Source: Candidatus Obscuribacter sp. (GTDB lineage Bacteria > Cyanobacteriota > Vampirovibrionia > Obscuribacterales > Obscuribacteraceae). Taken from it: 64,000 nt of DNA. This document shows, piece by piece, positions 9,158 to 18,250 of this stretch. A program made the position numbers and the translations under genes. Positions within the stretch are counted from its first letter, which is position 1. Each line of letters starts with the position of its first letter. Where the stretch lies: positions 930,001 through 994,000 of the forward strand of contig JADKDV010000001.1 in the NCBI GenBank assembly GCA_016718315.1. Direction: 5' to 3'. The notes under the pieces are model-generated. The model was not told the DNA's origin and did no database searches. It saw only the letters and a list, made by a program, of their open reading frames with translations.

Positions 9158-10273
9158 ATGACTGAGCAAATAGAAGTCGACATATCCGCTTTTTGCCCAA
9201 AAGGCGATGTAATGGTCATAGCCGAGCATATACTCGGTGAACTCCAACCAGTGACACTGGAGCTTTTGGGAGCCGGGCGCATCCTCGCTGACAAGATGGA
9301 GCGCAATCTCAAATGTCTGGTCATGGGATATAACCTTGGTGATATCCCACAAAAACTGGTTGAGTACGGCGCTGACGAAGTCTATGTCGCCGATCACGTA
9401 GAGCTAGAAAAATACCGCACACTGCCGTATCGCCGCGTGGTCTGTGACTTCTTGGAGTCATTGCCGGAGCCACCACACACCTGTCTTTTGGGCAGTACCA
9501 CCACCGGTCGCGACCTGGCACCACGCATTGCAGCCCATTTTGATACCGGGCTTACAGCTGACTGCACCGAGCTGGATATCGGACCATACGAGCATAAAAG
9601 TAAAGTAGATCCGACCAAAATCGGTCTATATCCAAACTGTCTTTATGCCATCCGCCCCAGCTTTGGCGAAAGTCTCAAAGCGCGCATCCTCGGTCCCTGG
9701 AAAAATCCTCAGATGGCTACAACCAGACCGGGCGTTATGATTCCGCTCAAGCCAGATGCTCATCGCAAAGGCAAAATTGAGAGCATTGCAGTCAATCTTA
9801 AACAAGAAGACTATCGCTTGATTGTGGCTGAGACCATAAGAGAAATCAGCAAAGGCGTTAAGCTTACAGAAGCTGATGTGATTGTGGCTGGTGGCTATGG
9901 TCTAGGCTCCGCTGATGGTTTTGATTTGCTCAAAGATCTTGCCAGCAAATTTGAAAACTCAGCTATCGGTGCCTCACGTAAAGTAGTTGACTTGGGCTGG
10001 GTCCCTTATCAAAACCAAGTCGGTCAAACAGGCAAGACTGTCAGACCTAAGCTCTACATTGCCTGTGGTATTTCTGGTGCTATTCAACACCGTGTTGGTA
10101 TGTCAAAATCTGGCACTATTATTGCCATCAACAAAGACCCTGATTCGGCTATTTTTAAATTTGCCAATCATGGTATCGTCGGTGATATCTATCAGATCAT
10201 CCCCGAGATGATCAAACAAATTGAAGCTGTTCAGTCAGGTCGCGGGGTAAAGGAAGTTGTCGGATCGCATTGA
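9158..10273 (+). CDS. etfA: Electron transfer flavoprotein alpha subunit
   Basis: EtfA/FixB of 371 residues. The C-terminal FAD domain is clear: VVAGGYGLGSADGF, GASRKVVDLGW, NQVGQTGKTV, GISGAIQH and NKDPDSAIF. The N-terminal domain contains the usual GxTADCTEL segment (DTGLTADCTELD) and the RPGVM motif. It is about 40 residues longer than common EtfA, with an insert around GPYEHKSKVDPTKIGLY. There is no extra N-terminal ferredoxin domain. The gene starts 10 bases after etfB and overlaps the next gene by 17 bases, so the three are probably translated together. Confidence 0.93.
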   Translation: MTEQIEVDISAFCPKGDVMVIAEHILGELQPVTLELLGAGRILADKMERNLKCLVMGYNLGDIPQKLVEYGADEVYVADHVELEKYRTLPYRRVVCDFLESLPEPPHTCLLGSTTTGRDLAPRIAAHFDTGLTADCTELDIGPYEHKSKVDPTKIGLYPNCLYAIRPSFGESLKARILGPWKNPQMATTRPGVMIPLKPDAHRKGKIESIAVNLKQEDYRLIVAETIREISKGVKLTEADVIVAGGYGLGSADGFDLLKDLASKFENSAIGASRKVVDLGWVPYQNQVGQTGKTVRPKLYIACGISGAIQHRVGMSKSGTIIAINKDPDSAIFKFANHGIVGDIYQIIPEMIKQIEAVQSGRGVKEVVGSH

Positions 10274-11975
10274 GTATGATCTTCTCCTGGTTGGTGGTAG
10301 TCCCTCCAGCCTGGCATTAGCTCTTCGTTTTATCGAATTAGCTAAAGAGAGTGGCAAGGAATTTACCATTGCCATTTTAGAAAAAGGCAAAGAGTTCGGC
10401 TCTCATGTGATGAGCGGAGCTGTTTCTAATCCCCATATCATCGAAAAGATGTTTCCTGACTATAAAGAGTCTGGATTTCCCATCGAAGCCACCTGTACTG
10501 ATTCGTTTTTTACAGTATTGGGCGTCAACAAAAAATGGGACGTCCCTGCCAAGATGTATCCCAAGTCACTGGATAAAACTGGCTATGTAGTTCTCACTCT
10601 TTCTAACGTAGTAGCCTGGATGGCGCGTCGTCTGCAAGAAAAAGCCAAAGACGTGCCAAACGTCACCATCGACCTCTTTAACGGCTTTGCCGCTCATAAA
10701 GTAGTATTTGAAGACGGACGTGTAGCTGGTGTAGCGGTATCCGAAGATGCTAAGTCAGAAGAAGACTATGTCTACGGTAAATTTACCTGCTTTGGCGACA
10801 AAGGCTTTATCTCCAGAGACGTAGTTGATCACTACAAACTACGCGACAACCCGCAACTCTGGTCAGTAGGTGTCAAAGAAGTCTGGTCAGTCAACGAAGA
10901 CTATGCTGGCAAGGTCTGGCATACTCTGGGCTACCCCCTACTCGATGGCACCTTTGGTGGTGGCTTTGTCTATGGCATGAAAGACAAAAAGCTGACGATC
11001 GGTATGGTTATCAGCCTCGACAGCAAAGACCCCAACATGAATCCTCAGCAAAAGCTGCAGGACTACAAAAAGCATCCCTTTATCCAGGAGATGATCAAAG
11101 GCGGCAAACTGCTCAAATACGGTGCTGCTCTCCTACCAGAAGGCGGCTATTACAGCTTGCCTAAAAAATTCTACGTACCAGGCGCCATCCTCATGGGCGA
11201 CGCTCTTGGCGTACTTGATGTGAAGAGTCTGGCTGGCATCGACCGCGCTATGGAATGTGGTTACATTGCAGCCAAAGTGCTACACGATGCGCTAGCTAAA
11301 GGTGACACTACTGAAGCAGCTCTTGCTCCTTATCAGCAGCAGCTGGAAGACAGCTTTGTCATCAAAGAATCCTACAAAAACCGTTATTTCCGCTGGGCAT
11401 TTATGAGCAACCCCAAACTGCTCGGACAGTATCTGCCTGATATCGCCAAGAGTATCGACAAGAGCAATGCCTGGGTGGGTATGCTCAAGGTTGGCTTCAA
11501 AAATCCCTTTGGCGCCCCTGCCGATGGTGTCACCTCGCTATCGTTGATTGAGGGTATGCGCGACATAGGACCAATCACCTATGGCGCTGACCGCACCCAT
11601 ATCGTCCCCAACTTTGCCGCACCCAAGTATGATGAGCCCCAGGGCTTTGACAAGGCGACAATTTATTCCAGACCAGATGCTGTATTTTTTGCCTCAACCA
11701 AATACCACGAAGGCAATTTGCACATCGACGAATTTAACGCCGATACTTGCGTCAAGTGCATCTCTACCTATGAAGGTCTGGGCAAAACCACTCCTTGCGT
11801 AGCTGACTGTACTGCCGAAGTGCACCGCATAGATGTTATCGATGACCTGCGCAAGCACGGCATGTCACTCGAAAACTGTGTCCACTGCCGTACCTGCGAA
11901 ATCGTCTGCCCTGAGATAAACCTGAGAGTTAATGCCGCTTCGCAAGGCAGCGGTCCTGACTTTGCTGGACTCTAA
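10257..11975 (+). CDS. ETF-quinone oxidoreductase (FixC-FixX type)
   Basis: A 572-residue flavoprotein of the ETF dehydrogenase/FixC family that passes electrons from ETF to membrane quinone. The N-terminal FAD region has LLVGGSPSSLALALRF and ILEKGKEFGSHVMSGA. The mid part GYPLLDGTFGGGFVYGM and GDALGVLDVKSLAGIDRAM are typical. The C-terminal ferredoxin-like (FixX) region has eight cysteines: C498, C501, C514 and C518, then C541, C544, C547 and C551 in NCVHCRTCEIVCPE. The start is TTG inside etfA (17-base overlap) with AAGGAAG very close; no better start is visible. Probably a peripheral membrane protein. The glycine-rich loop GGSPSS replaces the usual GxGxxG. Confidence 0.9.
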   Translation: MSDRIEYDLLLVGGSPSSLALALRFIELAKESGKEFTIAILEKGKEFGSHVMSGAVSNPHIIEKMFPDYKESGFPIEATCTDSFFTVLGVNKKWDVPAKMYPKSLDKTGYVVLTLSNVVAWMARRLQEKAKDVPNVTIDLFNGFAAHKVVFEDGRVAGVAVSEDAKSEEDYVYGKFTCFGDKGFISRDVVDHYKLRDNPQLWSVGVKEVWSVNEDYAGKVWHTLGYPLLDGTFGGGFVYGMKDKKLTIGMVISLDSKDPNMNPQQKLQDYKKHPFIQEMIKGGKLLKYGAALLPEGGYYSLPKKFYVPGAILMGDALGVLDVKSLAGIDRAMECGYIAAKVLHDALAKGDTTEAALAPYQQQLEDSFVIKESYKNRYFRWAFMSNPKLLGQYLPDIAKSIDKSNAWVGMLKVGFKNPFGAPADGVTSLSLIEGMRDIGPITYGADRTHIVPNFAAPKYDEPQGFDKATIYSRPDAVFFASTKYHEGNLHIDEFNADTCVKCISTYEGLGKTTPCVADCTAEVHRIDVIDDLRKHGMSLENCVHCRTCEIVCPEINLRVNAASQGSGPDFAGL

Positions 11976-11984
11976 ACAGAGGCG

Positions 11985-12323
11985 CTAATCAGATTTATTT
12001 TCTTGCTGCTCTTTAATGTGGGCAGCTTGATCGCGCCTATCAAGATAAGCAACTATATGGTCACCGCGGTTAATACCAAAAAATAGGCCCAGGGCCAACC
12101 AGCCTGCTTCTTTTAAAAATGGCACAGCTTCATGGGCAGCCGGATCTAACGTGAGCAGATCAGTGCGCATAATAGCCATCACCAGGAGCAGTGCACTGAT
12201 ACCCAAAATGATATTGCGCACCATAGCGGCCGGTCGGAATATCTTGAGTATAAGCACGCCCACTAAAAAAGAGATAGCAGACAAAAGTACATAAAAAAGC
12301 TTGGTGGTAAAAATGTCAGGCAT
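11985..12323 (-). CDS. Small membrane protein, three predicted TM segments
   Basis: A 112-residue membrane protein with hydrophobic segments at about 9-27 (YVLLSAISFLVGVLILKIF), 35-48 and 75-85, and a charged C-terminal tail (DRRDQAAHIKEQQENKSD). No family is recognised. It overlaps the upstream gene by 8 bases and is the last gene of a five-gene minus-strand operon that starts at 15187. Function unknown. Confidence 0.65.
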   Translation of the reverse strand: MPDIFTTKLFYVLLSAISFLVGVLILKIFRPAAMVRNIILGISALLLVMAIMRTDLLTLDPAAHEAVPFLKEAGWLALGLFFGINRGDHIVAYLDRRDQAAHIKEQQENKSD

Positions 12324-12954
12324 CGCCTTTTACCTCGAGAGCCGGCTTAACCTCAGGCGCATCACCTGACAGAACCACTTTATCTTTGCCAATTATAGAG
12401 ACAAAATTAGAGCTAAAAGTCTCAACGTTTTCAAAGTTTTTGGCATAGTCAAAAACAATATTTTTAGAGCGTGGTTTGCTCAATACTTTGATGTGCCAGC
12501 GCGTAGCATCAAGTGGTGTTATTTCCACTTCCATGTCTTCTCCAGCCGATCTCCAGCTCACACTTGTTTGACCACGAGTAACCATATTCTCGACGTCATC
12601 AGATACAGCGGTGATGTATGGCACTACCAATAGTGCCTGACGGCAGGCATGCAATATTTGTCTGGCAGTGCCTTCGGCATCCATCTCCCGCATCTGCTCC
12701 AGGTCCCAAATTTGGCGATAACGACCCTTGTTTAAAAATATGTGGGCACTCAAATCCAGCGGTAAAAGCACTGCCAGCAAAAACACTGCAAAAGTGCCAC
12801 CAAGCAAAAGCCCCACTCTCAGACCATAAATAAAAGCATTTGGCTCACTTTTAGTGGTCAAAACAACAATCATCACAAAGAGACAAATCCCCCCGCCTAC
12901 ACCAAGGGAACTCACCGCCATCGCTCTTAAAACTCTGAGGAGATATTGAATCAT
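12316..12954 (-). CDS. Membrane protein with two TM segments and a soluble domain
   Basis: A 212-residue protein. Two hydrophobic segments at about 11-33 and 44-68 are followed by a soluble domain of roughly 110 residues (LEQMREMDAEGTARQIL, then a beta-rich stretch with TSVSWRSAGEDMEVEITPLD and HIKVLSKPRSK). The domain resembles small START/SRPBCC-like or DUF1499-like folds by eye, but I cannot claim homology. The stop overlaps the start of the next gene by 8 bases, which suggests coupled translation and a shared task with that small membrane protein. Confidence 0.7.
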   Translation of the reverse strand: MIQYLLRVLRAMAVSSLGVGGGICLFVMIVVLTTKSEPNAFIYGLRVGLLLGGTFAVFLLAVLLPLDLSAHIFLNKGRYRQIWDLEQMREMDAEGTARQILHACRQALLVVPYITAVSDDVENMVTRGQTSVSWRSAGEDMEVEITPLDATRWHIKVLSKPRSKNIVFDYAKNFENVETFSSNFVSIIGKDKVVLSGDAPEVKPALEVKGDA

Positions 12955-12980
12955 CTATTGCTTAAAAATCTTTTTTAGCA

Positions 12981-13133
12981 TCAGTCCTCACCATCATCAT
13001 CACCGTCATCCTGGCTGACATACCAGCGCACAAAACGGTAAATGATATAACCCGGCGGAATAATGAAGCTGAACAACATTATGCGATCGAGTAAACCGAG
13101 GATGCCTTTATTGTTCTTCTTCCGGCAAATCAC
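12981..13133 (-). CDS. 50-residue single-TM protein overlapping its upstream gene
   Basis: A 50-residue open frame starting at GTG 13133. GAGGAGG lies six bases upstream, an almost ideal ribosome site, while the longer in-frame ATG at 13193 lacks one. The start lies inside the end of the preceding gene (26-base overlap). The product has a basic N terminus (CRKKNNKG), one TM helix (LLDRIMLFSFIIPPGYIIYRF) and a very acidic tail (DDGDDDGED). The strong ribosome site and operon position argue that it is real. Function unknown. Confidence 0.6.
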   Translation of the reverse strand: MICRKKNNKGILGLLDRIMLFSFIIPPGYIIYRFVRWYVSQDDGDDDGED

Positions 13134-13611
13134 CGTTATCCTCCTCTTCGTTGAGTTTGACGCCCTCAGCTTCGATGTCCTGGACATCAACACCTTCAGC
13201 CACCAGTTCTTCTACATGGATATCATGACGGCTCGTGTCATCGTCACTATCTTCATTTTCGCCCTCACCAAGCACTTCCAAAAGTCTGTCGGCGCCAACT
13301 TCATCGAGCAAGTCCTGGCTCTCTTCTGATAATGCCGCTTTGCCTTCTCTAGCCAAAAGACGTGCCTGCAGTTTGTCCGCTTGTGTGCGCTTGGGAAAGA
13401 GACGCCCTCTACAAGTGACACAAAAACAAAAGCTGCCTTCGCTCAAATGACCAAAGTCACCAATTTTAAAACCAGTCGGCAAATAAGCCCTGGTTGAAAC
13501 AAGACGCCTGTCGAGCCCCTTGAGACGACGCTGAAAAATGCGCACGTATTCATGACGACAGGGTTTGGGCTCAGGAGCCGGGTTAGGGTTAGGTTGTTGA
13601 CCTTCTTGCAT
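13108..13611 (-). CDS. Acidic hypothetical protein with Cys pairs
   Basis: A 167-residue soluble protein. The N terminus is Pro/Asn rich (QPNPNPAPEPKPC), the middle has CFCVTCRGR and an upstream CRHEY that could form a zinc site, and the C-terminal half is strongly acidic (GENEDSDDDTS, KLNEEEDNGDLPEEE). No domain is recognised. It begins 11 bases after the stop of the TPR gene and its end contains the start of the 50-residue membrane protein, so it is in the same operon. The ATG at 13611 has no clear ribosome site, which is compatible with reinitiation after the TPR gene. Confidence 0.65.
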   Translation of the reverse strand: MQEGQQPNPNPAPEPKPCRHEYVRIFQRRLKGLDRRLVSTRAYLPTGFKIGDFGHLSEGSFCFCVTCRGRLFPKRTQADKLQARLLAREGKAALSEESQDLLDEVGADRLLEVLGEGENEDSDDDTSRHDIHVEELVAEGVDVQDIEAEGVKLNEEEDNGDLPEEEQ

Positions 13612-13621
13612 AATGATTTTT

Positions 13622-15187
13622 TCAGTGTTGTTTGGATACAGGGAATTCCTTGAGGAATTTGCCCTTCCATAAGATGATAACCGCCAATTGATGATCCTCT
13701 TTAACTATATTTGGACAGGAAAAATAAAGAGTGCGTTCGGCATCAGCGGCAAAAGGGGCCGAGCCGGCTGACGCAACAGGCAAAACCACCGTGCCATTGC
13801 TGCGTTTTTTGGTGTTGTCATAAAACACCGCGGTCAAAGAAAGGTCGGCGACAGGCTCACCAGTGATGTTTTTGATTTTGATTTCGCCTTCTGGAGTAAG
13901 GCTACCTTTTACAAGCCAGTTATGGCTTTTGACAATCGATACAGGAGGATTACCCGGATTCCATTTGTCTGGTCTTGCTACTTCCGGCTTTACATCTTTC
14001 TTTTCTTCTTTGAGCAAGGCTTCCAATTGTTCGGCAGCTCTTTCAGCGTGTCCTTTGACCGACATTGCTTCCTGCGTCTTATTTTGAGCAGCAAGCTCAA
14101 GACTCCACTTGTTGAGTGTTGCTATGAGCTGCTTCAAAAGCTGGGGACGCGGTCTCAAGGCGCAGGCTTCTTCCAGAGCGCGTACAGCACCAGCATAGTT
14201 TTGCAGCTTGAGATTGAGACTGGCCAGTAGTTCATAGTTTTCAAAACTGCGCTCTTTATCGACCAGCTCTGTCAGAGCCAACTGTGCCTTTTCAATGTCT
14301 TTCTTTTCTAGATAGAGCTCAACGAGCCTATGACGCACTTCCAGATTGTTGCCATCCAGGTGAGCAACTACTTGATAATTTTCAATTGCTTTAGCAGAGT
14401 CTTTCTGGTTGTTGTAAAGCCCAGCCAGAGTAATTCTTGTCATAGGTTCATCGGCAACTTTGATACTCATCTCCAGTAGCTCGATTGCTTTAGGGATGTC
14501 TTGGCGCGACTCGGCTAAAGCAGCTAACTGTCTGTAGCAATCAGCAAGTAAATGCGGCACCTGAGATTTCATGGGCTCCTCAAGATAGCCAGCATATTTA
14601 CGAGCAGCATTAAGATGGGTGATTGCCCCATCGAGATTGGCACTGGCCCGGTCAGCTTCGGCCCACTTAAAATACATGCGCGCCCGGCTAGCCGCTAGCT
14701 TATCCGCTTCCACCGAAGCCAGTGCTGACTGGTAAAGCCTTTCGGCTTCTTCAAAATGACCACGATTTTGATAGTAAACCGAGTAGTTATCAACAACTGA
14801 TGCCAGTGATTCGTCCCGACACTGCACCCTGAAGGCTGTATCCAGGGCCGTGCGTCCCTCTGCCACGCGGTCAGTAGCTAGATAGCCCTGAGCAAGCCAG
14901 GGATAGACAGCAACCTCGGCCGGATTTTGCTTATAGAGGTCCTCCAGTAGAGGTACCGCAGATGCTGCTCGGTTAGCTTTGATCATCGAAACCGCCTTAT
15001 CCAGCGGTGTCTCTTTAGGGGCAAAGACAATGTAACCAATTAGCAAGCAAATTAACAACAAAATGCAAAAAACAGCAATTGTCTTGCGAAGGCCCTTATC
15101 TGGAGAGCCTTGGCTATTCTGAGCCGACCAATCGCTATCAGCCTGGGCAGCCATTTCTGTATTTTTTTCGCCACCGGACTGACTCAT
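13622..15187 (-). CDS. Membrane-anchored TPR protein with C-terminal Ig-like domain
   Basis: A 521-residue protein. A polar N terminus of about 33 residues precedes one TM helix at about 36-53 (AVFCILLLICLLIGYIVF). Residues 60-390 are TPR-like helical repeats (ASAVPLLEDLYKQNP, AIELLEMSIKVADEP, AIENYQVVAHLDGNN). The C-terminal 100 residues are beta rich (HNWLVKGSLTPEGEIKIKN, TAVFYDNTKKRSNG), like an FxLYD/Ig-type domain. It probably scaffolds a membrane complex with the domains outside the cytoplasm. First gene of the minus-strand operon 15187-11985, and divergent from the hydrolase at 15234 with only 46 bases between the starts. Confidence 0.75.
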   Translation of the reverse strand: MSQSGGEKNTEMAAQADSDWSAQNSQGSPDKGLRKTIAVFCILLLICLLIGYIVFAPKETPLDKAVSMIKANRAASAVPLLEDLYKQNPAEVAVYPWLAQGYLATDRVAEGRTALDTAFRVQCRDESLASVVDNYSVYYQNRGHFEEAERLYQSALASVEADKLAASRARMYFKWAEADRASANLDGAITHLNAARKYAGYLEEPMKSQVPHLLADCYRQLAALAESRQDIPKAIELLEMSIKVADEPMTRITLAGLYNNQKDSAKAIENYQVVAHLDGNNLEVRHRLVELYLEKKDIEKAQLALTELVDKERSFENYELLASLNLKLQNYAGAVRALEEACALRPRPQLLKQLIATLNKWSLELAAQNKTQEAMSVKGHAERAAEQLEALLKEEKKDVKPEVARPDKWNPGNPPVSIVKSHNWLVKGSLTPEGEIKIKNITGEPVADLSLTAVFYDNTKKRSNGTVVLPVASAGSAPFAADAERTLYFSCPNIVKEDHQLAVIILWKGKFLKEFPVSKQH

Positions 15188-15233
15188 TTATGGCATCCAA
15201 AAGATGGTATCAGAGCTATAATATCCCTCAATT

Positions 15234-16133
15234 ATGCCAACAGATATTAACCTGACGCCAACGGCCTCAATTATTGAGATCGTCCCACAATCTCAAGGTC
15301 AGACTCTAGAGAAGAGTCAGACCATATCGGCTCGCACCTGGGGCATGGCCTCAGAATGTCGCGCTGCCGTTTTGCTTGTCCATGGACTGGGCGCCCATAG
15401 CGGCTGGTACGAAGCCTTTGGTCGTCGCCTCAAAGTTAAACGATTTTTTGCTCTGGCTTATGATCAAGTCGGCTTTGGCAACCGCCGCAATCAGCCTTTT
15501 ATGTTTAAGCAGCAGTGGCTAGACGATATCAAGTGTGCCTATCAGCATTTACAGGACACAGTGGGCGACAAGCCTATTTTTGTCATGGGCAACTCCATGG
15601 GTGCGCTGCTTGCCTTGCGCGCTACTGCTGATATAAAGCCGGCTGGTCTTGTGATGTTTGCGCCAGGCTTTGACGGACATCCTGAGACTTTTCGCTTGAG
15701 TTACCGCGCCCGAGCCATTTACAAAGCACTGTTTGATCCAGACTGTGAGCTCAGTTTGCCCTACACCTCAGACGACATCACCTCAGATCAAAACGTCCGC
15801 AACTGGCTCAACAACGACCCGCAGATGCGTTTTATGCTGCCAGCCCGGATGCTTTTAGAACTGCTTAAACTGACTCAAGATGTCAAATCCACTAACAAAA
15901 AACTGGATTGCCCAGTGATGATGTTTACCTCTGGCAAAGAGCGCATCATCAATAACACAGTGGCAGACGTAATCTTCGAGAGACTACAAGCCCCTAAAAA
16001 GCAAAAACACTGCTTCCAGGAGGCCTTTCACGATTTGATGTTTGATCCAGCCCTCGATGAGCTTGTCGAAATGGTCTCGGCCTGGATGCTCGAAATTACT
16101 CAAGAAAGGCACTCTGCTTTGAAGCAGCTATAG
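15234..16133 (+). CDS. Alpha/beta hydrolase (lysophospholipase / monoacylglycerol lipase-like)
   Basis: A 299-residue serine hydrolase of the hydrolase_4 (S33-like) group. The oxyanion region is VLLVHGLGAHSGWY, the nucleophile elbow is MGNSMGALLALRA (Ser121), and the likely catalytic His is in EAFHDLMFD (H266). No signal peptide. It sits 128 bases before the long-chain acyl-CoA ligase on the same strand, so release of fatty acids from lysolipids or monoacylglycerol followed by CoA activation is a reasonable inference. Substrate is not determinable from sequence. The ATG has no strong ribosome site. Confidence 0.85.
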   Translation: MPTDINLTPTASIIEIVPQSQGQTLEKSQTISARTWGMASECRAAVLLVHGLGAHSGWYEAFGRRLKVKRFFALAYDQVGFGNRRNQPFMFKQQWLDDIKCAYQHLQDTVGDKPIFVMGNSMGALLALRATADIKPAGLVMFAPGFDGHPETFRLSYRARAIYKALFDPDCELSLPYTSDDITSDQNVRNWLNNDPQMRFMLPARMLLELLKLTQDVKSTNKKLDCPVMMFTSGKERIINNTVADVIFERLQAPKKQKHCFQEAFHDLMFDPALDELVEMVSAWMLEITQERHSALKQL

Positions 16134-16285
16134 TGCATGCATATATTATTTGCCCTTCATGTTAGCCAGCTTTATCAAGAAGCTGCCATGGGCAGTATTT
16201 CAGTTAGCAGAGAAATAATTTAGGCACAATTATCATCCTGACAAACTGTCTATAATAGCCGGTGGCTTGTTATAGAGGGAAACTG

Positions 16286-18163
16286 ATGGTTCTGGAAAGC
16301 TTGCATTCCGACCGTATTGCTGAGCGCAATATCGCGGCTGTGTTTTTTGCGCGTGCTCGCGGCATGGGTGACCATCCTGCAGTCAAATACAAAGACAAAA
16401 AAGAGCCCTACAAAACGCTCACCTGGACTGAGTACAGCAAACTCACTCAACAAATCGCACTGGGACTAATGACACTTGGTCTCAAAGCAGGCGAAAAAGC
16501 TGCCATATTTTCTTCCACCACTCACTTCTGGGTCGCTAGCGATCTGGCTACTATGGCTAATGGTGCTGTTTCGGTACCGATCTATCCGACATCGTCAGCC
16601 AGTGATATCGAATACATCATCAACAACTCTCAATCCCGCGTAGTGTTTGTCCAAAACGAAACACTATTGAAGCGATTGCTTGTCGTCAAAGACAAAATCA
16701 ATCTGCACAAGATTGTTATGTTTTACCTGCCCGAAGGCGTCAGAACCAGCGAAGAACTAGCAGCCAAACACGACGTACCGGCAAGTCTGATTACCGATGT
16801 GGATACACTGTGCAAACTGGGCGGCAGTCTCGATGCGGCTCACCTCAAAATCCTGGAAGACCGGATGAAGGTCACTCCAGTGGACGGCATGGCCACAATC
16901 ATTTATACATCTGGTACCACTGGCGTGCCCAAGGGTGTACCACTGACCCATGCCAATATTATCGCCGTACTTGAAGACATCAAGCCGGTTTTGCCCTTAG
17001 ACGAAAACGACGTCTATCTCTCTTATCTACCTCTCTCCCATGTCTTTGAGCGCATCTGCGGCGAGTTTTACTGGATCGCTAAAGGCGGCACTTGTGCTTT
17101 TGCCGAGAGCATCGAGACAATGGCACGCAACATGGTCGAAGCTGAACCAAGCATGATCCTTGTAGTACCGCGCGTGCTCGATCGCATCTATGCCAAAGTC
17201 AAAGCCGGTATCGAAGGCGCTGACGATCGCAAGCGCAGGCTAATTGAATGGTCAATTAAAATCGGTCAGGAAATGGTGGAAAGACAAGCCGAGAAAAAAG
17301 CAGTCGGACCCTTGCTCTTGCTCAAATTTGCCATCGCCGAAAAATTTGCCCTCTCTAAATTGAGAGAAAAAATTGGACCGAATCTGAGACTGGTAGTGTC
17401 TGGTGGCGCTCCTGCCACAAGAGAGACACTGAGCTTTTTTAACGCCATAGGTATTAGCGCTCTGGAAGGCTACGGTCTGACAGAGACATCCGCCCCATCC
17501 AACGTCAACCGTGTTGACTGTGTGCGTATGGGCACTGTGGGACCGACCCTGGCTAGCTTAGAGCAGCGTATTGCCGAGGATGGCGAGATCCTGGTCAAAG
17601 GTCCATCTATATTTAAGGGCTACTACAATAACCCCGAAGCAACAGCCGAAGCATTTGAAGGCGAATGGTTTAAAACCGGTGATATCGGTCATTTTGACGA
17701 ACATGGTTATCTCAAAATTACCGATCGCAAAAAAGATTTGATCGTCAACTCTGCTGGCAAAAATATTGCTCCTCAAAAAATCGAAGCGATGCTGCGCACC
17801 GTGCCATTTGTCACTCAGGCAGTGGTTTTTGGCGATAAGCAAAAACATCTGGTAGCACTTTTGACCCTGGACGAGCAAGCAGTAATTGACTTTGCTAGAG
17901 AGAAAAACTTTGAGTTTGACGCGTATTTTGATCTCAGTCGCTCCGAGGATATCCACGGGCTATTGCGCCGAGAAATAGCACAACGATCCAAAAATCTAGC
18001 TGACTATGAGCAAATCAAACGCTTTGCCGTGCTCACTTCAGACCTCTCTGTCGAAGCCGGTGAACTCACCGCTACCCTAAAAATCAAACGTCCAGTGGTG
18101 GCTCGCAATTACAAAGACTTGATTGATTCGCTCTATGCCAACGAGATAACTCTCGCCAGATAG
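16286..18163 (+). CDS. Long-chain fatty acid-CoA ligase (AMP-forming)
   Basis: A 625-residue member of the FAA1/FadD adenylate-forming family, which activates fatty acids to acyl-CoA via acyl-AMP. The P-loop-like motif IIYTSGTTGVPKG is at about 205-217, then GYGLTETSA, and the hinge/A8 motif ITDRKKDLIVNSAGKN at about 477-492. The ATG at 16286 is chosen because GAGGGA lies five bases upstream; an in-frame GTG 24 bases earlier has no such site. Together with the ETF system 4 kb upstream it points to fatty acid use, although no acyl-CoA dehydrogenase or thiolase lies in this window. Confidence 0.92.
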   Translation: MVLESLHSDRIAERNIAAVFFARARGMGDHPAVKYKDKKEPYKTLTWTEYSKLTQQIALGLMTLGLKAGEKAAIFSSTTHFWVASDLATMANGAVSVPIYPTSSASDIEYIINNSQSRVVFVQNETLLKRLLVVKDKINLHKIVMFYLPEGVRTSEELAAKHDVPASLITDVDTLCKLGGSLDAAHLKILEDRMKVTPVDGMATIIYTSGTTGVPKGVPLTHANIIAVLEDIKPVLPLDENDVYLSYLPLSHVFERICGEFYWIAKGGTCAFAESIETMARNMVEAEPSMILVVPRVLDRIYAKVKAGIEGADDRKRRLIEWSIKIGQEMVERQAEKKAVGPLLLLKFAIAEKFALSKLREKIGPNLRLVVSGGAPATRETLSFFNAIGISALEGYGLTETSAPSNVNRVDCVRMGTVGPTLASLEQRIAEDGEILVKGPSIFKGYYNNPEATAEAFEGEWFKTGDIGHFDEHGYLKITDRKKDLIVNSAGKNIAPQKIEAMLRTVPFVTQAVVFGDKQKHLVALLTLDEQAVIDFAREKNFEFDAYFDLSRSEDIHGLLRREIAQRSKNLADYEQIKRFAVLTSDLSVEAGELTATLKIKRPVVARNYKDLIDSLYANEITLAR

Positions 18164-18250
18164 TCATAGCCAGTTTAATGGCGATTTAATGGGCCGGTAT
18201 CTATAGTCCCACTATTCGATACCTTATCAATTTTCTTGAGGTCCATTACC

